From Flavobacteriales bacterium (GTDB lineage: Bacteria > Bacteroidota > Bacteroidia > UBA10329), in the NCBI GenBank assembly GCA_020635495.1, contig JACJZQ010000008.1, positions 104,769 to 168,768 of the forward strand: DNA of 64,000 nucleotides, written 5' to 3'. The position numbers were made by a program, and so were the translations under genes. Every line of letters begins with the position of its first letter. The first letter of the stretch is position 1. This document shows positions 44,218 to 52,640 of this stretch, piece by piece. The notes under the pieces were generated by a model. The model saw only the letters and a list, made by a program, of their open reading frames with translations, had not been told where the DNA came from and did not search any database.

Positions 44218-45909
44218 TTATCCGTGTTCTATTCGCTCTTTCTCAACCAATCCCAAAACCTCAGCTTCCTTCAACGAAGCATCATTCAGTTTGTAGGTCA
44301 GCCAGTAGTTGAGGGTTTGTGCGTATTTCTCTTTTTCTGGGTTCAATCGGAGGAAATCCAACCAAAGCAAGGCAATGGTCAGTTCGGCCAGATAGAAGGC
44401 TACATCGCGCGAATAAGCCACCATGTCTTCCGCAGATTTTACGCTCGAAACAAATCCAAGGAACGTATTCAACTTAGCACCAACCTTCGCATGATAATCT
44501 TTCAGCGAAGCAGGATAATCCTGTTTCATCATTTCTTTTGAATAGACCGCAAACGCGTTCAAACCGTTCTCTTTCTCCGCAGCACGAAGCATGTCTAGCG
44601 AAAGCACATTAGTAGTGCCTTCCCAAATGCTCAGCACTTGGCTGTCACGCAGAATGGACGGAATACCGCTGTCTTCCAAATAGCCCAAACCACCGAACAT
44701 TTCTATGCATTCTGAGGCAGAGGCAATAGCCTGTTTGGCGGTGTAAAGCTTCGCAACGGGCGTTAGTAAACGCAGCAACGATTGTTCTGTTTCCGAAGCC
44801 GAGTCACATTCTTCTTTACCCAGTAATCGCGTAAGGAAAAGCGCCAACATCAAATTCGATTGATACGTGATCTCCAGTTGCTTCAAACTCTTTTCATACA
44901 GCACATGCTTCCCGATTTTCTTTCCGAAAGCTTCGCGCATATCCGAGTAGACTTTCGGTAGCGAATATGCTCTTCGCATGTAAGAAGTGGCGCTGATGGT
45001 ATTGTAAATCCGCGTAATGTTAAATAGCGTGGAAATGGTTTTTACGCCTTTTCCTTTCTCGCCTACCAAACGGGCTTTTGCACCTGTCAATTCCAACTGG
45101 GCAGTTGGTAGCGCTTTTGTTCCAAGCTTGTCTTTCAGCGCTTCGACTTCAATACCGTTCAGCGAACCATCTTCGTTTCTAATAGGCAGGTAGAAAACCG
45201 TCAAAGGAGCACGTTTTCCGTTCTCTGGTTGTTCGGTAGAAGCAAGCGTAAACGCCATATCAGCCGTAATGGCCGAAGTGAACCACTTGTGACCTTTCAG
45301 TTCAAAGTTGTCGCCATCTGGGTAGGCGAATGTCATGGAGCGCGAAACATCCGAACCGCCCGTTCTTTCGGTCATCCATTGTCCGCTGGTTTTGAATTTC
45401 CCTGGGTCTCTTGAGGTCAAACCTTCAAACGGTTCGCCTTTCAGGAATTCATCTCCGTGAATTTCAATCAATCGCGCGGCTCCGTCTGTCATGGCCAACG
45501 GACATGTATAAATGGCCGAAGAAGCCGTGTACATATACAACTTCACGAACTGATACATCCGCGAGTATTCGCCTTGCTTGCGCTCATAACCAATCGCAAC
45601 TAGACCATCTTCCGCAGCCACGCGTTCCAACTGCTTCCAACCGTCTGCCACTTTGATCTCATCCACGCGGTTTCCCCAAGCGTCAAACTGCGTCAAGGTC
45701 GGTTCGTTCACTTCGGCATCGCGTGCCCAAACAAGGAAATCCTTTCCCACACGTCCACCGAATTGCTTCAGATCAGGTTTGATCTCAGATAGCGTATTAG
45801 CAGGCAGATACGTTTCCAAGTAATCGTTCAGGAATTTGTCGTCCTCGAACTCATTGCCGAGTTGCGGTATCTGCTGAATGAAATCGGAATAAGGCGTGTG
45901 CTTCTTCAT
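44218..45909 (-). CDS. AidB-like acyl-CoA dehydrogenase
   Basis: The 563-residue flavoprotein resembles AidB-type dehydrogenases: WMTERTGGSDVSRSMTFAY, LKGHKWFTSAITADMAFTLA, LFNITRIYNTISATSYMRRA and FGGLGYLEDSGIPSILRDSQ, with the extended C-terminus of the group. The start MKKHTPYSDFIQQIPQLGNE at 45909 is preferred; the frame extends to 45966. It is convergent with the catabolic operon and could act in the same metabolism, or, as AidB, in alkylation response; neither is shown. Confidence 0.85.
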   Translation of the reverse strand: MKKHTPYSDFIQQIPQLGNEFEDDKFLNDYLETYLPANTLSEIKPDLKQFGGRVGKDFLVWARDAEVNEPTLTQFDAWGNRVDEIKVADGWKQLERVAAEDGLVAIGYERKQGEYSRMYQFVKLYMYTASSAIYTCPLAMTDGAARLIEIHGDEFLKGEPFEGLTSRDPGKFKTSGQWMTERTGGSDVSRSMTFAYPDGDNFELKGHKWFTSAITADMAFTLASTEQPENGKRAPLTVFYLPIRNEDGSLNGIEVEALKDKLGTKALPTAQLELTGAKARLVGEKGKGVKTISTLFNITRIYNTISATSYMRRAYSLPKVYSDMREAFGKKIGKHVLYEKSLKQLEITYQSNLMLALFLTRLLGKEECDSASETEQSLLRLLTPVAKLYTAKQAIASASECIEMFGGLGYLEDSGIPSILRDSQVLSIWEGTTNVLSLDMLRAAEKENGLNAFAVYSKEMMKQDYPASLKDYHAKVGAKLNTFLGFVSSVKSAEDMVAYSRDVAFYLAELTIALLWLDFLRLNPEKEKYAQTLNYWLTYKLNDASLKEAEVLGLVEKERIEHG

Positions 45910-45988
45910 GGTGCGTGATTGTCCTGCTAAGTTATACGACTTGACATGAGTGAATGCTGATTTCAATTAGGAAACCTATGTTAGGCTC

Positions 45989-46750
45989 ATGAAAACATGG
46001 TTTGCAGAGCATTTTGAACTGTTTGTTTGGGCGTGGATCGCTTTGGCGTTGGGCGTTTTTGTGCTGTTGCAATTCGTAACGGCACCGTTCGGGCGACATA
46101 CCAAAACGGGTTGGGGACCGATGATCAAGAACAAGTTCGGGTGGTTGCTGATGGAACTGCCTTCGTTTGCCATTATCCTCGTTTCATTGCTATTCGGTTC
46201 GAAAGTGAATTCGGTAACGTGGATCATTGGTGGATTGTGGTTGGTGCATTACCTCAATCGCACGTTCATTTTTCCGTTCAGAATTAAGAGTGGAAACAAG
46301 CTGATGCCTGTAACCATTGTGTTCTCGGCTGTATTCTTCAACCTGTTCAATGCGGGGTTCAACGGGTTTTACTTGGCGGAGCTGAGTTCGTACACGGAAG
46401 ATTGGTTGATGAGTTGGCAGTTCATGGTGGGATTACCACTTTTTGTGCTCGGTTTCGGTATCAATTTTTGGGCAGACGAAAAGCTGATGAACCTGCGCAA
46501 ACCAGGCGAAACAGGCTACGTTCTTCCACGTGGCGGGCTGTTCAATTACGTCAGTGCGCCCAACCTGTTTGGGGAGATTTTGGAATGGACAGGTTTTGCC
46601 ATTCTGGCTTGGAACCTACCTGCGGCTTCATTTGCCATTTGGACGTTTGCCAACTTGTTGCCGCGCGCCAAAGACCACCATCAGTTCTACCTCGAAAAAT
46701 TCCCAGATTACCCGAAAGAACGGAAGCGGGTTATTCCGTTTTTGTATTGA
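45989..46750 (+). CDS. 3-oxo-5-alpha-steroid 4-dehydrogenase (SRD5A) family membrane protein
   Basis: The 253-residue integral membrane protein has about six hydrophobic segments and the family's C-terminal signature: GFGINFWADEKLMNLRKPGE, YVLPRGGLFNYVSAPNLFGE, EWTGFAILAW and the terminal EKFPDYPKERKRVIPFLY. Family members reduce double bonds in steroids or polyprenols with NADPH. Its last 67 bases recur at 47526-47592 and, in part, at 48591-48640. In the plus orientation it diverges from the AidB-like gene. Confidence 0.87.
   Translation: MKTWFAEHFELFVWAWIALALGVFVLLQFVTAPFGRHTKTGWGPMIKNKFGWLLMELPSFAIILVSLLFGSKVNSVTWIIGGLWLVHYLNRTFIFPFRIKSGNKLMPVTIVFSAVFFNLFNAGFNGFYLAELSSYTEDWLMSWQFMVGLPLFVLGFGINFWADEKLMNLRKPGETGYVLPRGGLFNYVSAPNLFGEILEWTGFAILAWNLPAASFAIWTFANLLPRAKDHHQFYLEKFPDYPKERKRVIPFLY
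46684..46750 (+). repeat. Gene 3'-end repeat, copy A (intact gene)
   Basis: The last 67 bases of the SRD5A-like gene are repeated 60/67 at 47526-47592 (copy B) and about 40/42 between B and C (48591-48640) over the terminal part. Near-inverted arms ATTACCCG and CGGGTTAT lie within it. Confidence 0.8.
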
Positions 46751-47218
46751 TTAATCGCCTTTCAGCTTCTTCAACTGCTGAATGTCCAGCAGGTCTTTCG
46801 GGCGGCTGGATTTGATTTTGCTATTGATTAGGTCTTCGAAACTGAGCACGCGGTATTTGGCAACTTCAAGATCATCGAAGGTTGTGATTTCTGCATCAGC
46901 AAATGCTTCATCGAAGGTTTTGCCTGGGTTGAAACGTGTTATAAGTTCTATTTCCTGAATGGGTGAAATTTTGATGGAAACGTTCTGTTCGGCCTGTTTT
47001 ACTTCCTGTGGAAAGTCGTCAAAAGCGTAGCCCAATTCGTTCAAAGCCAGTTTCAATCGTTCAAGGTTTTCTGGGCTGATATCAAGCCAGAAATCGACAT
47101 CGGCAGAATGGCGTTGGTAACCATGGAAATTGACCGCTCCGCCACCGACCATCAGCAATCTTACTTCGTGCTTGTTGGCAAGTTCTATGAACTGCCGCAC
47201 CTTATCGTCAAACTCCAT
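46751..47218 (-). CDS. Nucleotidyltransferase-fold protein (MNT-like)
   Basis: The 155-residue protein has a nucleotidyltransferase signature: RLLMVGGGAVNFHGYQRHSADVDFWL (GG...D.D), with another acidic residue in EIELITR. Such stand-alone domains act as minimal nucleotidyltransferases, antitoxins of HEPN or AbiEii-type toxins, or aminoglycoside modifiers. The start at 47218 (MEFDDKVRQFIELAN) overlaps the upstream small gene by 11 bases; the longer open frame lies inside that gene. It is preceded by a 63-residue partner, not an HEPN protein. Confidence 0.72.
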   Translation of the reverse strand: MEFDDKVRQFIELANKHEVRLLMVGGGAVNFHGYQRHSADVDFWLDISPENLERLKLALNELGYAFDDFPQEVKQAEQNVSIKISPIQEIELITRFNPGKTFDEAFADAEITTFDDLEVAKYRVLSFEDLINSKIKSSRPKDLLDIQQLKKLKGD

Positions 47219-47399
47219 CTTCGGGTTTTGTAAGTACGAAGTTGCCTTTGTCTTGCGGCTTTTCCTTGGTGCCGAACTTGGCAAATTCGCCTACCATTTT
47301 CAGGAAAACTTGCACGCGCTCAGGGGGCGAAAGCTTCAGAAATTCTTCCTGCCGTCTTCGGTTGTTGTTTTCCTTGGTATCGAAAATGAGTTCGGACAT
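47208..47399 (-). CDS. Small conserved partner of the nucleotidyltransferase
   Basis: The 63-residue, charged, soluble protein contains the helix LSPPERVQVFLKMVGEFAKFG and a C-terminal KGNFVLTKPED. I have seen similar short proteins beside nucleotidyltransferase genes in Bacteroidota, but their function is unknown. It overlaps the nucleotidyltransferase gene, so translation is coupled; a toxin-antitoxin-like pair is possible but speculative. Confidence 0.55.
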   Translation of the reverse strand: MSELIFDTKENNNRRRQEEFLKLSPPERVQVFLKMVGEFAKFGTKEKPQDKGNFVLTKPEDGV

Positions 47400-47439
47400 G
47401 ATGTAAAGTTAAACAGTCCTTGATGAAACTTGCGGTTGT

Positions 47440-47519
47440 CGTCACCCTGAACTTGTTTCAGGGTCTGTTTATTATGATTGTGATTAGATGCTGATCCGCC
47501 TCAGGCGGACAGCATGACG
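47440..47519. repeat. Double CGTC hairpin repeat (REPIN-like)
   Basis: Left half: CGTC, arm ACCCTGA (47444-47450), loop, arm TCAGGGT (47458-47464), CT. Right half, minus strand: CGTC, arm ATGCTG, inner stem TCCGCC/GGCGGA, arm CAGCAT, CT. Ends are CGTC...GACG, as in the element at 39625-39707. Confidence 0.82.
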
Positions 47520-47525
47520 TGAGTT

Positions 47526-47592
47526 GTTCTACCTCAATAAACTCCCAGATTACCCGAAAGAACGCAAGCGGGTTATTCCGTTTGTTTATTAA
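47526..47592 (+). pseudogene. 3'-terminal fragment of an SRD5A-like gene (copy B)
   Basis: It encodes FYLNKLPDYPKERKRVIPFVY and a stop in frame, differing from the intact gene mostly at degenerate positions, so it descends from a paralogous gene end rather than a recent exact copy. No upstream part of the gene remains; a hairpin repeat lies directly in front. Confidence 0.7.
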
Positions 47593-47718
47593 CAGAGTTG
47601 GTTTAAAGTGAAATGAAAAAGGGGTGCAGATTGCGCGCTTTTGTTTCCTATTCGAAACTTAAAGCAATAAAAACGGTAAGTTTTGCGTTTCGGAAAGCAA
47701 TAGCAAAAACAAAATCAA

Positions 47719-48213
47719 ATGGGAAAGTCACTACTTATTGGATTGTTAATTCTTTCGTCCACTTCTCTGTTTTCGCAGGAAAAAGAGAACAGCGAAATTG
47801 AAGCAAGGAAACTTCAAATTGCGAATCTTCAGAATGTTGAATTTTTCGGTGAGTCTGCTTTGGAGATGGCTGATGCGCTATATGAGCGTTTTGACGTAAA
47901 AACGAACCGTTCGGTCAAGAACATTCGCAATGTTAAGATTGATGGCATAGATGAACCAATCACGCTCCAAATTCATCGGGGTTATCGGGGAGAAATTCCA
48001 AGGGCAGCAGATGACAACTCAGTTTGCCCAGCGAGTTCTTATTCTCATACGTTTTCAGGAAAACGGGATAAGGAATGGTTTGAAGCCAATAAGAAATCGA
48101 ATGAAACCTATGCCGTAAAGGTTTACTTCAAGAGAGGAAGCAAATATGGGGTTGCCTCGAACGAAGAATATGAAGCAGTTCTGAAATTCTTGACTTCGGT
48201 ATATTCTACGTAG
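47719..48213 (+). CDS. Exported protein of unknown function
   Basis: The 164-residue product has a signal peptide (MGKSLLIGLLILSSTSLFSQ). The mature part holds EARKLQIANLQNVEFFGESALEMAD and a single Cys (SVCPASSY) and no domain that I recognise. It lies in the cassette between reductase gene-end copies B and C and is followed by a terminator. Confidence 0.65.
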   Translation: MGKSLLIGLLILSSTSLFSQEKENSEIEARKLQIANLQNVEFFGESALEMADALYERFDVKTNRSVKNIRNVKIDGIDEPITLQIHRGYRGEIPRAADDNSVCPASSYSHTFSGKRDKEWFEANKKSNETYAVKVYFKRGSKYGVASNEEYEAVLKFLTSVYST

Positions 48214-48242
48214 CAGATATTTTATTCAAGAACCGAATAAAG

Positions 48243-48270
48243 AAAGGGTCGCACATTGCGGCCCTTTTTA
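48243..48270 (+). terminator. Terminator after the exported protein gene
   Basis: AAGGGTCGC and GCGGCCCTT pair with one G-U pair around an ACATT loop, followed by a T-run. It lies about 30 bases after the stop. Confidence 0.82.
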
Positions 48271-48300
48271 TTTGCGGTTTTCTCTTTTATCTACTGAACC

Positions 48301-48504
48301 TTACTTCTTAGCACACGTGCTAATTCCGAAAGGCAAATAGAGCGGACAAAAGCTTACGAAAGAGGTAAGCAGAAAAACTGCTCCCAAAACCAGAAGGATA
48401 ATTCCAACTGTTCCGGTTACTGTTCCTGTGAAGTAAAGGCCTGCGAAAATTGCCGCAACAATAATTCGAATAACGCGGTCGGCTGAACCCATGTTCTTTT
48501 TCAT
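48301..48504 (-). CDS. DUF2892-type small inner-membrane protein
   Basis: The 67-residue protein (MKKNMGSADRVIRIIVAA...) has two membrane helices and ends CPLYLPFGISTCAKK. NMGSADRxIRI and CPLY.PFGIST are the DUF2892 signature, also found as the membrane anchor of YgaP-type rhodaneses. The function is unknown; a role in sulfur or metal stress is suggested in other bacteria. The two conserved Cys are present. Confidence 0.78.
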   Translation of the reverse strand: MKKNMGSADRVIRIIVAAIFAGLYFTGTVTGTVGIILLVLGAVFLLTSFVSFCPLYLPFGISTCAKK

Positions 48505-48590
48505 GACTGAAGTTTTAAGGTTAAATAAGATTACGCTTTACCAAATCCATTCACTGTGACAGCAGTCACCTGAGAACATGATAAATGGAT

Positions 48591-48640
48591 TGCCCAATTA
48601 CCCGAAAGAACGAAAGCGGGTTATTCCGTTTGTTTATTGA
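48591..48640 (+). pseudogene. 3'-terminal fragment of an SRD5A-like gene (copy C)
   Basis: It encodes LPNYPKERKRVIPFVY plus stop. From TACCCG on it differs from copy B at only two of 42 bases, while further upstream similarity ends abruptly. It lies 1 kb after copy B. Confidence 0.7.
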
Positions 48641-48706
48641 TGAAACAGAATCCAATTAGAAGTTGAATAATAGTTTTGTTCTAATTCTAATCTCTAGCAC
48701 AACTTA

Positions 48707-49345
48707 GTGGGAAAGAAAATCAACTTCATTATTAACTGGAACTATGTAACCACCGTGTTAGCTATAGTGACAATCATATTTGGACTGTGGATTACGAGCA
48801 ACCAAAATGTCTCAGACGAGCTTCAGATTAGAATTGATGTGCTGAAGGAGGAAAATGATAAACTTTCTGATGAGTTAGATCCAGCATGGCACGATAGGAT
48901 TAACAAGCAGAAACTCTATTATGAAAGTCTGATAGAAAAGCAGGGTATTCTAGAAAAGCAGAAGATTGATTCACTTAGTCAAAGAATCAAAAAGATTACA
49001 GGTCCAAATAAGCTTATTCTAACGGAGGATGAGCTTCGCAAGGTCCTTAGAATAATGGCTGAGCATGATTATCTAAACGAATTAGCTAGGTTGGATTCTG
49101 CTCAGATTCAGAATCTATCTGAATTAAATAGAATACGAGAGAATCAGATTGGACTGCAGGAAAAAATAATAGCCTCAGGGCGTGAAATTGAGTCTAATCA
49201 AAGGAAGATTATAGAATCTTATGAGAGAGAGTTGGCCTATTCGTTCCTTGGCTTTCCTACAAGAAGAATCATTCTAGGAATCTTGTTCATTAGTGTGTCG
49301 CTATTATTTACAGCTCTTTTTTGGATTTTGAAGAATAAGCGTTAG
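48707..49345 (+). CDS. Coiled-coil membrane protein, function unknown
   Basis: The 212-residue product has one hydrophobic segment at each end (about 10-30 and 187-208) and a long coiled coil between (IRIDVLKEENDKLSDELD; LARLDSAQIQNLSELNR; RENQIGLQEKIIASG). This hairpin topology places the coil on one side of the membrane. It starts at GTG. It is AT-richer than its neighbours and lies in the accessory pocket. The 3' end overlaps a candidate structured RNA. Confidence 0.6.
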   Translation: MGKKINFIINWNYVTTVLAIVTIIFGLWITSNQNVSDELQIRIDVLKEENDKLSDELDPAWHDRINKQKLYYESLIEKQGILEKQKIDSLSQRIKKITGPNKLILTEDELRKVLRIMAEHDYLNELARLDSAQIQNLSELNRIRENQIGLQEKIIASGREIESNQRKIIESYERELAYSFLGFPTRRIILGILFISVSLLFTALFWILKNKR

Positions 49346-49412
49346 GGATTGAAGCAAGTTACCGTGTAACGCGAAAAGCCCGACCGCTTTGCGCAGCATT
49401 GCGGTAACGCCC
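49339..49412 (+). ncRNA. Candidate structured RNA, copy 2 (Flavo-1-like?)
   Basis: Boxes GCGTTAGGGATTGAAGC and GCGAAAAGCCCGACC match copy 1 at 16/17 and 14/15 positions. Stems differ but are kept: GTTAC/GTAAC (49358-49370), ACCGC/GCGGT (49383-49405) and closing GCGTTA (49339-49344) with TAACGC (49405-49410). The first box overlaps the stop codon of the preceding gene. Confidence 0.5.
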
Positions 49413-49559
49413 CAAACCACTTTCTCTTGTTTCAAATGATATAACGCATGGCTCGAAAGCCTTGTTGGGCGGGCATTCTGTGCAATAGCCCGAAATGCGG
49501 TGGCGTTTAAGTGGCGTCAGGTTTACCCAATTTTTCCCGTTCACTCAAACTACCCCGAT

Positions 49560-52500
49560 ATGGAATGTCAGGCTAATCTCCGTACATCTTTACTCAGCGT
49601 TTCGCTGGTTGTTTCGGCTCTTTTTCTTGGTCGGTTGCAGGCGCAGACCATTAGTGTTGATGATGACGCGCTGCGCGATTACAACGCGGGGCTGGAGCAC
49701 GTACAGAAGAAGAAATATGCTGCCGCGCAGCACCGTTTCAACAAGGCGTTGGAAAATCCGCATTTGCTCTCGAGTGTGGAGTTGGAGAATGCCGAATACT
49801 ACAGCGCGCTGTGTGCCTTGGAGCTCTTTAACGAGCATGGCGATAAGATGATGGAAACGTTCGTAAAAGACCATCCTGAGCACGCCAAGGTGCAGATGGC
49901 GTATTTCCATTTGGGGCGATATGCGCACACCAAGCGCAAGTTCAAAAACGTGCTGAAATGGTTTGATAAAGTGGACGAGAAGCAGCTGGCGCGTGCCGAA
50001 CGAAACGAGTTCCATTTTAAGAAGGGATACGCGCATTTTCAGCGGGAAGATTACGAGAAAACGAAGTCGGAATTCGCGCTGGTGGAGTACGATATTGAGA
50101 GCCCGTACTACGCGCCCATCACGTACTACAATTCGTACATCCTGTTTAAGGAAGCCAAGTACGATGAGGCGTACGAGGGTTTCTCGTTGCTGGAGGGCGA
50201 TGAGACCTTCGGGAAGATCGTGCCGCTATACATTTTGCAGATCCTGCAGGCGCAGGGAAAGGACCAGGAAGTTATCGAATACGGGGAGCGGCTCATGGGG
50301 AAGAAGTTCTCTGGTCTTGCAAGTGGCAACTTGCATAAGATGATCGGGGACGCCTACTACCAGATGGGCGAATTCTCCATGGCCGTACCGTATTTGGAAG
50401 AGGCGTACACCAAACTGAACTGGGACCGCGAGGAGGTGTACCGATTGGCGTTTGCGTGCTACAAGTCGGGCAAGTTCGAGAAAGCCGCCAGCTACTTTGA
50501 GCAGACCGTGAAGGAGCAGGACGAGATGGCGCAATTGGCGTACTACCAAATGGCGGATGCGTACCTGCAAACGGGCGACAAGCATTCGGCACGCAATGCG
50601 TTCAAACTGGCTTCGGAAATGGCGTTCGACAAGGAATTGCAGGAGACCGCCATTTTCAATTATGCCAAGCTTTCGTTCGAGTTGAGTTATGACCCAAACA
50701 ATGAGGCGATAACGGCTTTTGAGAAGTACGTGGATGAGCATTTGGGCAGCGACCGCGCGGATGAGGCGCAGGAACTGATCATGAAAGTGCACCTGAGCAC
50801 AGGCGATTATGAAGGTGCGTTGGCTACCATCGAGAAGATCAGCAAGAAGACCAATCTGCACAAGGAGATCTACCAGCAAACGGCCCTCAAACGCGGAATG
50901 GAACTCTACAACGATGGCAATTACGAGCGCAGCCTTCGGTTTTTCAAGATGGCGAATGAGTTCGGAGTGGATAAGTTGACGGCTGCGAAATCGCTGTTCT
51001 GGAAGGCTGAAGCATTAGCCAATCTCGGTCAGCACCAGCGCGCTATTGACGCGTACAATCAGCATATTCTGGCTACGAATGCCGATAGAACCGAGGTATT
51101 CAAACTGGCACATTACGGTTTGGCGTATGTGCATTTTGATAAACAGGATGAAGCGAACGCGATACCCGCATTCCTCAAATTCTTGGAGTTGGAGAAGTAC
51201 GATGCGCTGCGCGTGAATGATGCCTACCTGCGCATTGCCGATTGCTACTACGTGCAGAAGAACACGGGCAAGGCCATTGCGTACTACAACAAGGCCATTG
51301 GCATGAACGGACAGGAGACCGATTATGCGCTTTTCCAGGTGGCGATGTGCTACGGATTGCAGGGTAAATCGAGGTCGAAGATCAGCAAGCTGAATTCGCT
51401 GATCAGCTCGTATCCAAGCTCAGAATTTGTGGTGGATGCCAAGTACGAAATAGGGGAAACCTACTTCTTCTCGGATAATCCAGATGATGCCGTGGCGTGG
51501 TTCGATAAGGTAGTGGACGAACATCCGCAATCGCAGTACGCGGGTAGAAGCATTCTGAACAAGGCGTTGGTGTTCTACAATCGAAATGAGGACGAGGTGG
51601 CGTTGCCGCTCTTCAAGCAGGTTGCGAACGATTACCCAGGAACATCCGAGGCTTCTGAAGCCTTAGGAAAGATCCAGAAGATCTATGTGGAAGGCGGAAA
51701 CGTGCGGCAGTTTGAGGATTATCTGTCGCAAAACAGTTTTCCAGATGCGACCAAAGGTTCGTTGGACACTTCCTATTACGAAGCCGCGCAGCTGATGTAT
51801 CAGCGTGGCGAGATGGTCAGCGCCATGCAGGAATTTGAGAAGTATCTACAGAAATTCCCGAACGGCTATTTCGCTCTGGATGCGCACTATTTCAAGGCGG
51901 AAATTGCGCTCAACCTGAAGAAATATGATGAGGCGTTGACTGATTTCAACCACGTGTTGGAATACGCCAAAACCAGTTACACTGAGCGCGCGTTGGTGGC
52001 GGCTGCGCAGATACACATGTATCAGAAGCAGTTCGCGCAAGCGCAGTTGAAATACGCCATGTTGGAGGAAATTGCGGAGCGTTCCGAAAACAAACTCGAA
52101 GCACGGATTGGCTTGATGCGCACGCATTTTAAAATGGATGATTTCGGTTTGGCGGACGAGTACGCTGAGAAGGTTCTGCGGTCGGATAGGGTGGAGCGTA
52201 CTGTGAAGGACGAGGCTGATCTCATTTCTGCCAAGTGTGCGCTCGGCATGGAGAATTACGATATCGCCTTGGCGAAATTCCAGCAGGTTGCCAATCAGGC
52301 GCAGAACGTGGCGGGTGCTGAAGCCAAGTACACCATCGCGGAAATTCTTCACATGCGTGGCGATTACGAAGAGAGCCAAGAGACCATTTTCGAGATGGTC
52401 AATCAGTTCGCCAATTATGAGACTTGGGTCGGGAAATCGTTCCTGCTTCTCGCGCAGAATTATGCGAAGCAGGACGACATGTTCCAAGCCAAACTCACGC

Positions 52501-52601
52501 TGCAGAATGTGGTGGAAAACTACACGGGCGAGATCCAAAAACAGGCACAGGCGGAGCTGAAACGCATTGAAAAGTTCGAGGCGTTCAGTCAAGCGGATTG
52601 A
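49560..52601 (+). CDS. Large exported TPR protein (1013 residues)
   Basis: From MECQANLRTSLLSVSLVVSA the product has a signal peptide ending LQAQ, then some 25 TPR-like units along its whole length. It belongs to a group of ~1000-residue TPR proteins widespread in Bacteroidota and usually found beside an outer-membrane barrel gene, as here. An envelope scaffold role is plausible. The 20 codons upstream of 49560 in the same frame lack signal features. Long antisense frames across this gene are shadows of its biased codon usage. Confidence 0.87.
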   Translation: MECQANLRTSLLSVSLVVSALFLGRLQAQTISVDDDALRDYNAGLEHVQKKKYAAAQHRFNKALENPHLLSSVELENAEYYSALCALELFNEHGDKMMETFVKDHPEHAKVQMAYFHLGRYAHTKRKFKNVLKWFDKVDEKQLARAERNEFHFKKGYAHFQREDYEKTKSEFALVEYDIESPYYAPITYYNSYILFKEAKYDEAYEGFSLLEGDETFGKIVPLYILQILQAQGKDQEVIEYGERLMGKKFSGLASGNLHKMIGDAYYQMGEFSMAVPYLEEAYTKLNWDREEVYRLAFACYKSGKFEKAASYFEQTVKEQDEMAQLAYYQMADAYLQTGDKHSARNAFKLASEMAFDKELQETAIFNYAKLSFELSYDPNNEAITAFEKYVDEHLGSDRADEAQELIMKVHLSTGDYEGALATIEKISKKTNLHKEIYQQTALKRGMELYNDGNYERSLRFFKMANEFGVDKLTAAKSLFWKAEALANLGQHQRAIDAYNQHILATNADRTEVFKLAHYGLAYVHFDKQDEANAIPAFLKFLELEKYDALRVNDAYLRIADCYYVQKNTGKAIAYYNKAIGMNGQETDYALFQVAMCYGLQGKSRSKISKLNSLISSYPSSEFVVDAKYEIGETYFFSDNPDDAVAWFDKVVDEHPQSQYAGRSILNKALVFYNRNEDEVALPLFKQVANDYPGTSEASEALGKIQKIYVEGGNVRQFEDYLSQNSFPDATKGSLDTSYYEAAQLMYQRGEMVSAMQEFEKYLQKFPNGYFALDAHYFKAEIALNLKKYDEALTDFNHVLEYAKTSYTERALVAAAQIHMYQKQFAQAQLKYAMLEEIAERSENKLEARIGLMRTHFKMDDFGLADEYAEKVLRSDRVERTVKDEADLISAKCALGMENYDIALAKFQQVANQAQNVAGAEAKYTIAEILHMRGDYEESQETIFEMVNQFANYETWVGKSFLLLAQNYAKQDDMFQAKLTLQNVVENYTGEIQKQAQAELKRIEKFEAFSQAD

Positions 52602-52640
52602 CGAAAAATGAGAAAAGGAAAAATCTTAAATCCTATTTCG

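Larger units (their letters stand above)
47400..47718. other. Non-coding interval with a double hairpin repeat and a gene-end fragment
   Basis: This 319-base interval contains the CGTC double hairpin (47440-47519), copy B of the reductase 3' end (47526-47592) and the leader of the next gene. A 62-codon open frame at 47613 is unlikely to be real. Confidence 0.7.

Noticed and set aside
47613..47801. 62-codon open frame between cassettes
   Set aside because: Basic, low-complexity, overlaps the real gene at 47719 and has no family features.
46684..48640. CRISPR-like array from three repeats
   Set aside because: Repeats are unequal, coding gene ends spaced by about 0.8-1 kb and no cas genes are present.
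50226..52592. Long antisense frames across the large TPR gene
   Set aside because: They are shadows of its codon bias, with no domain features.
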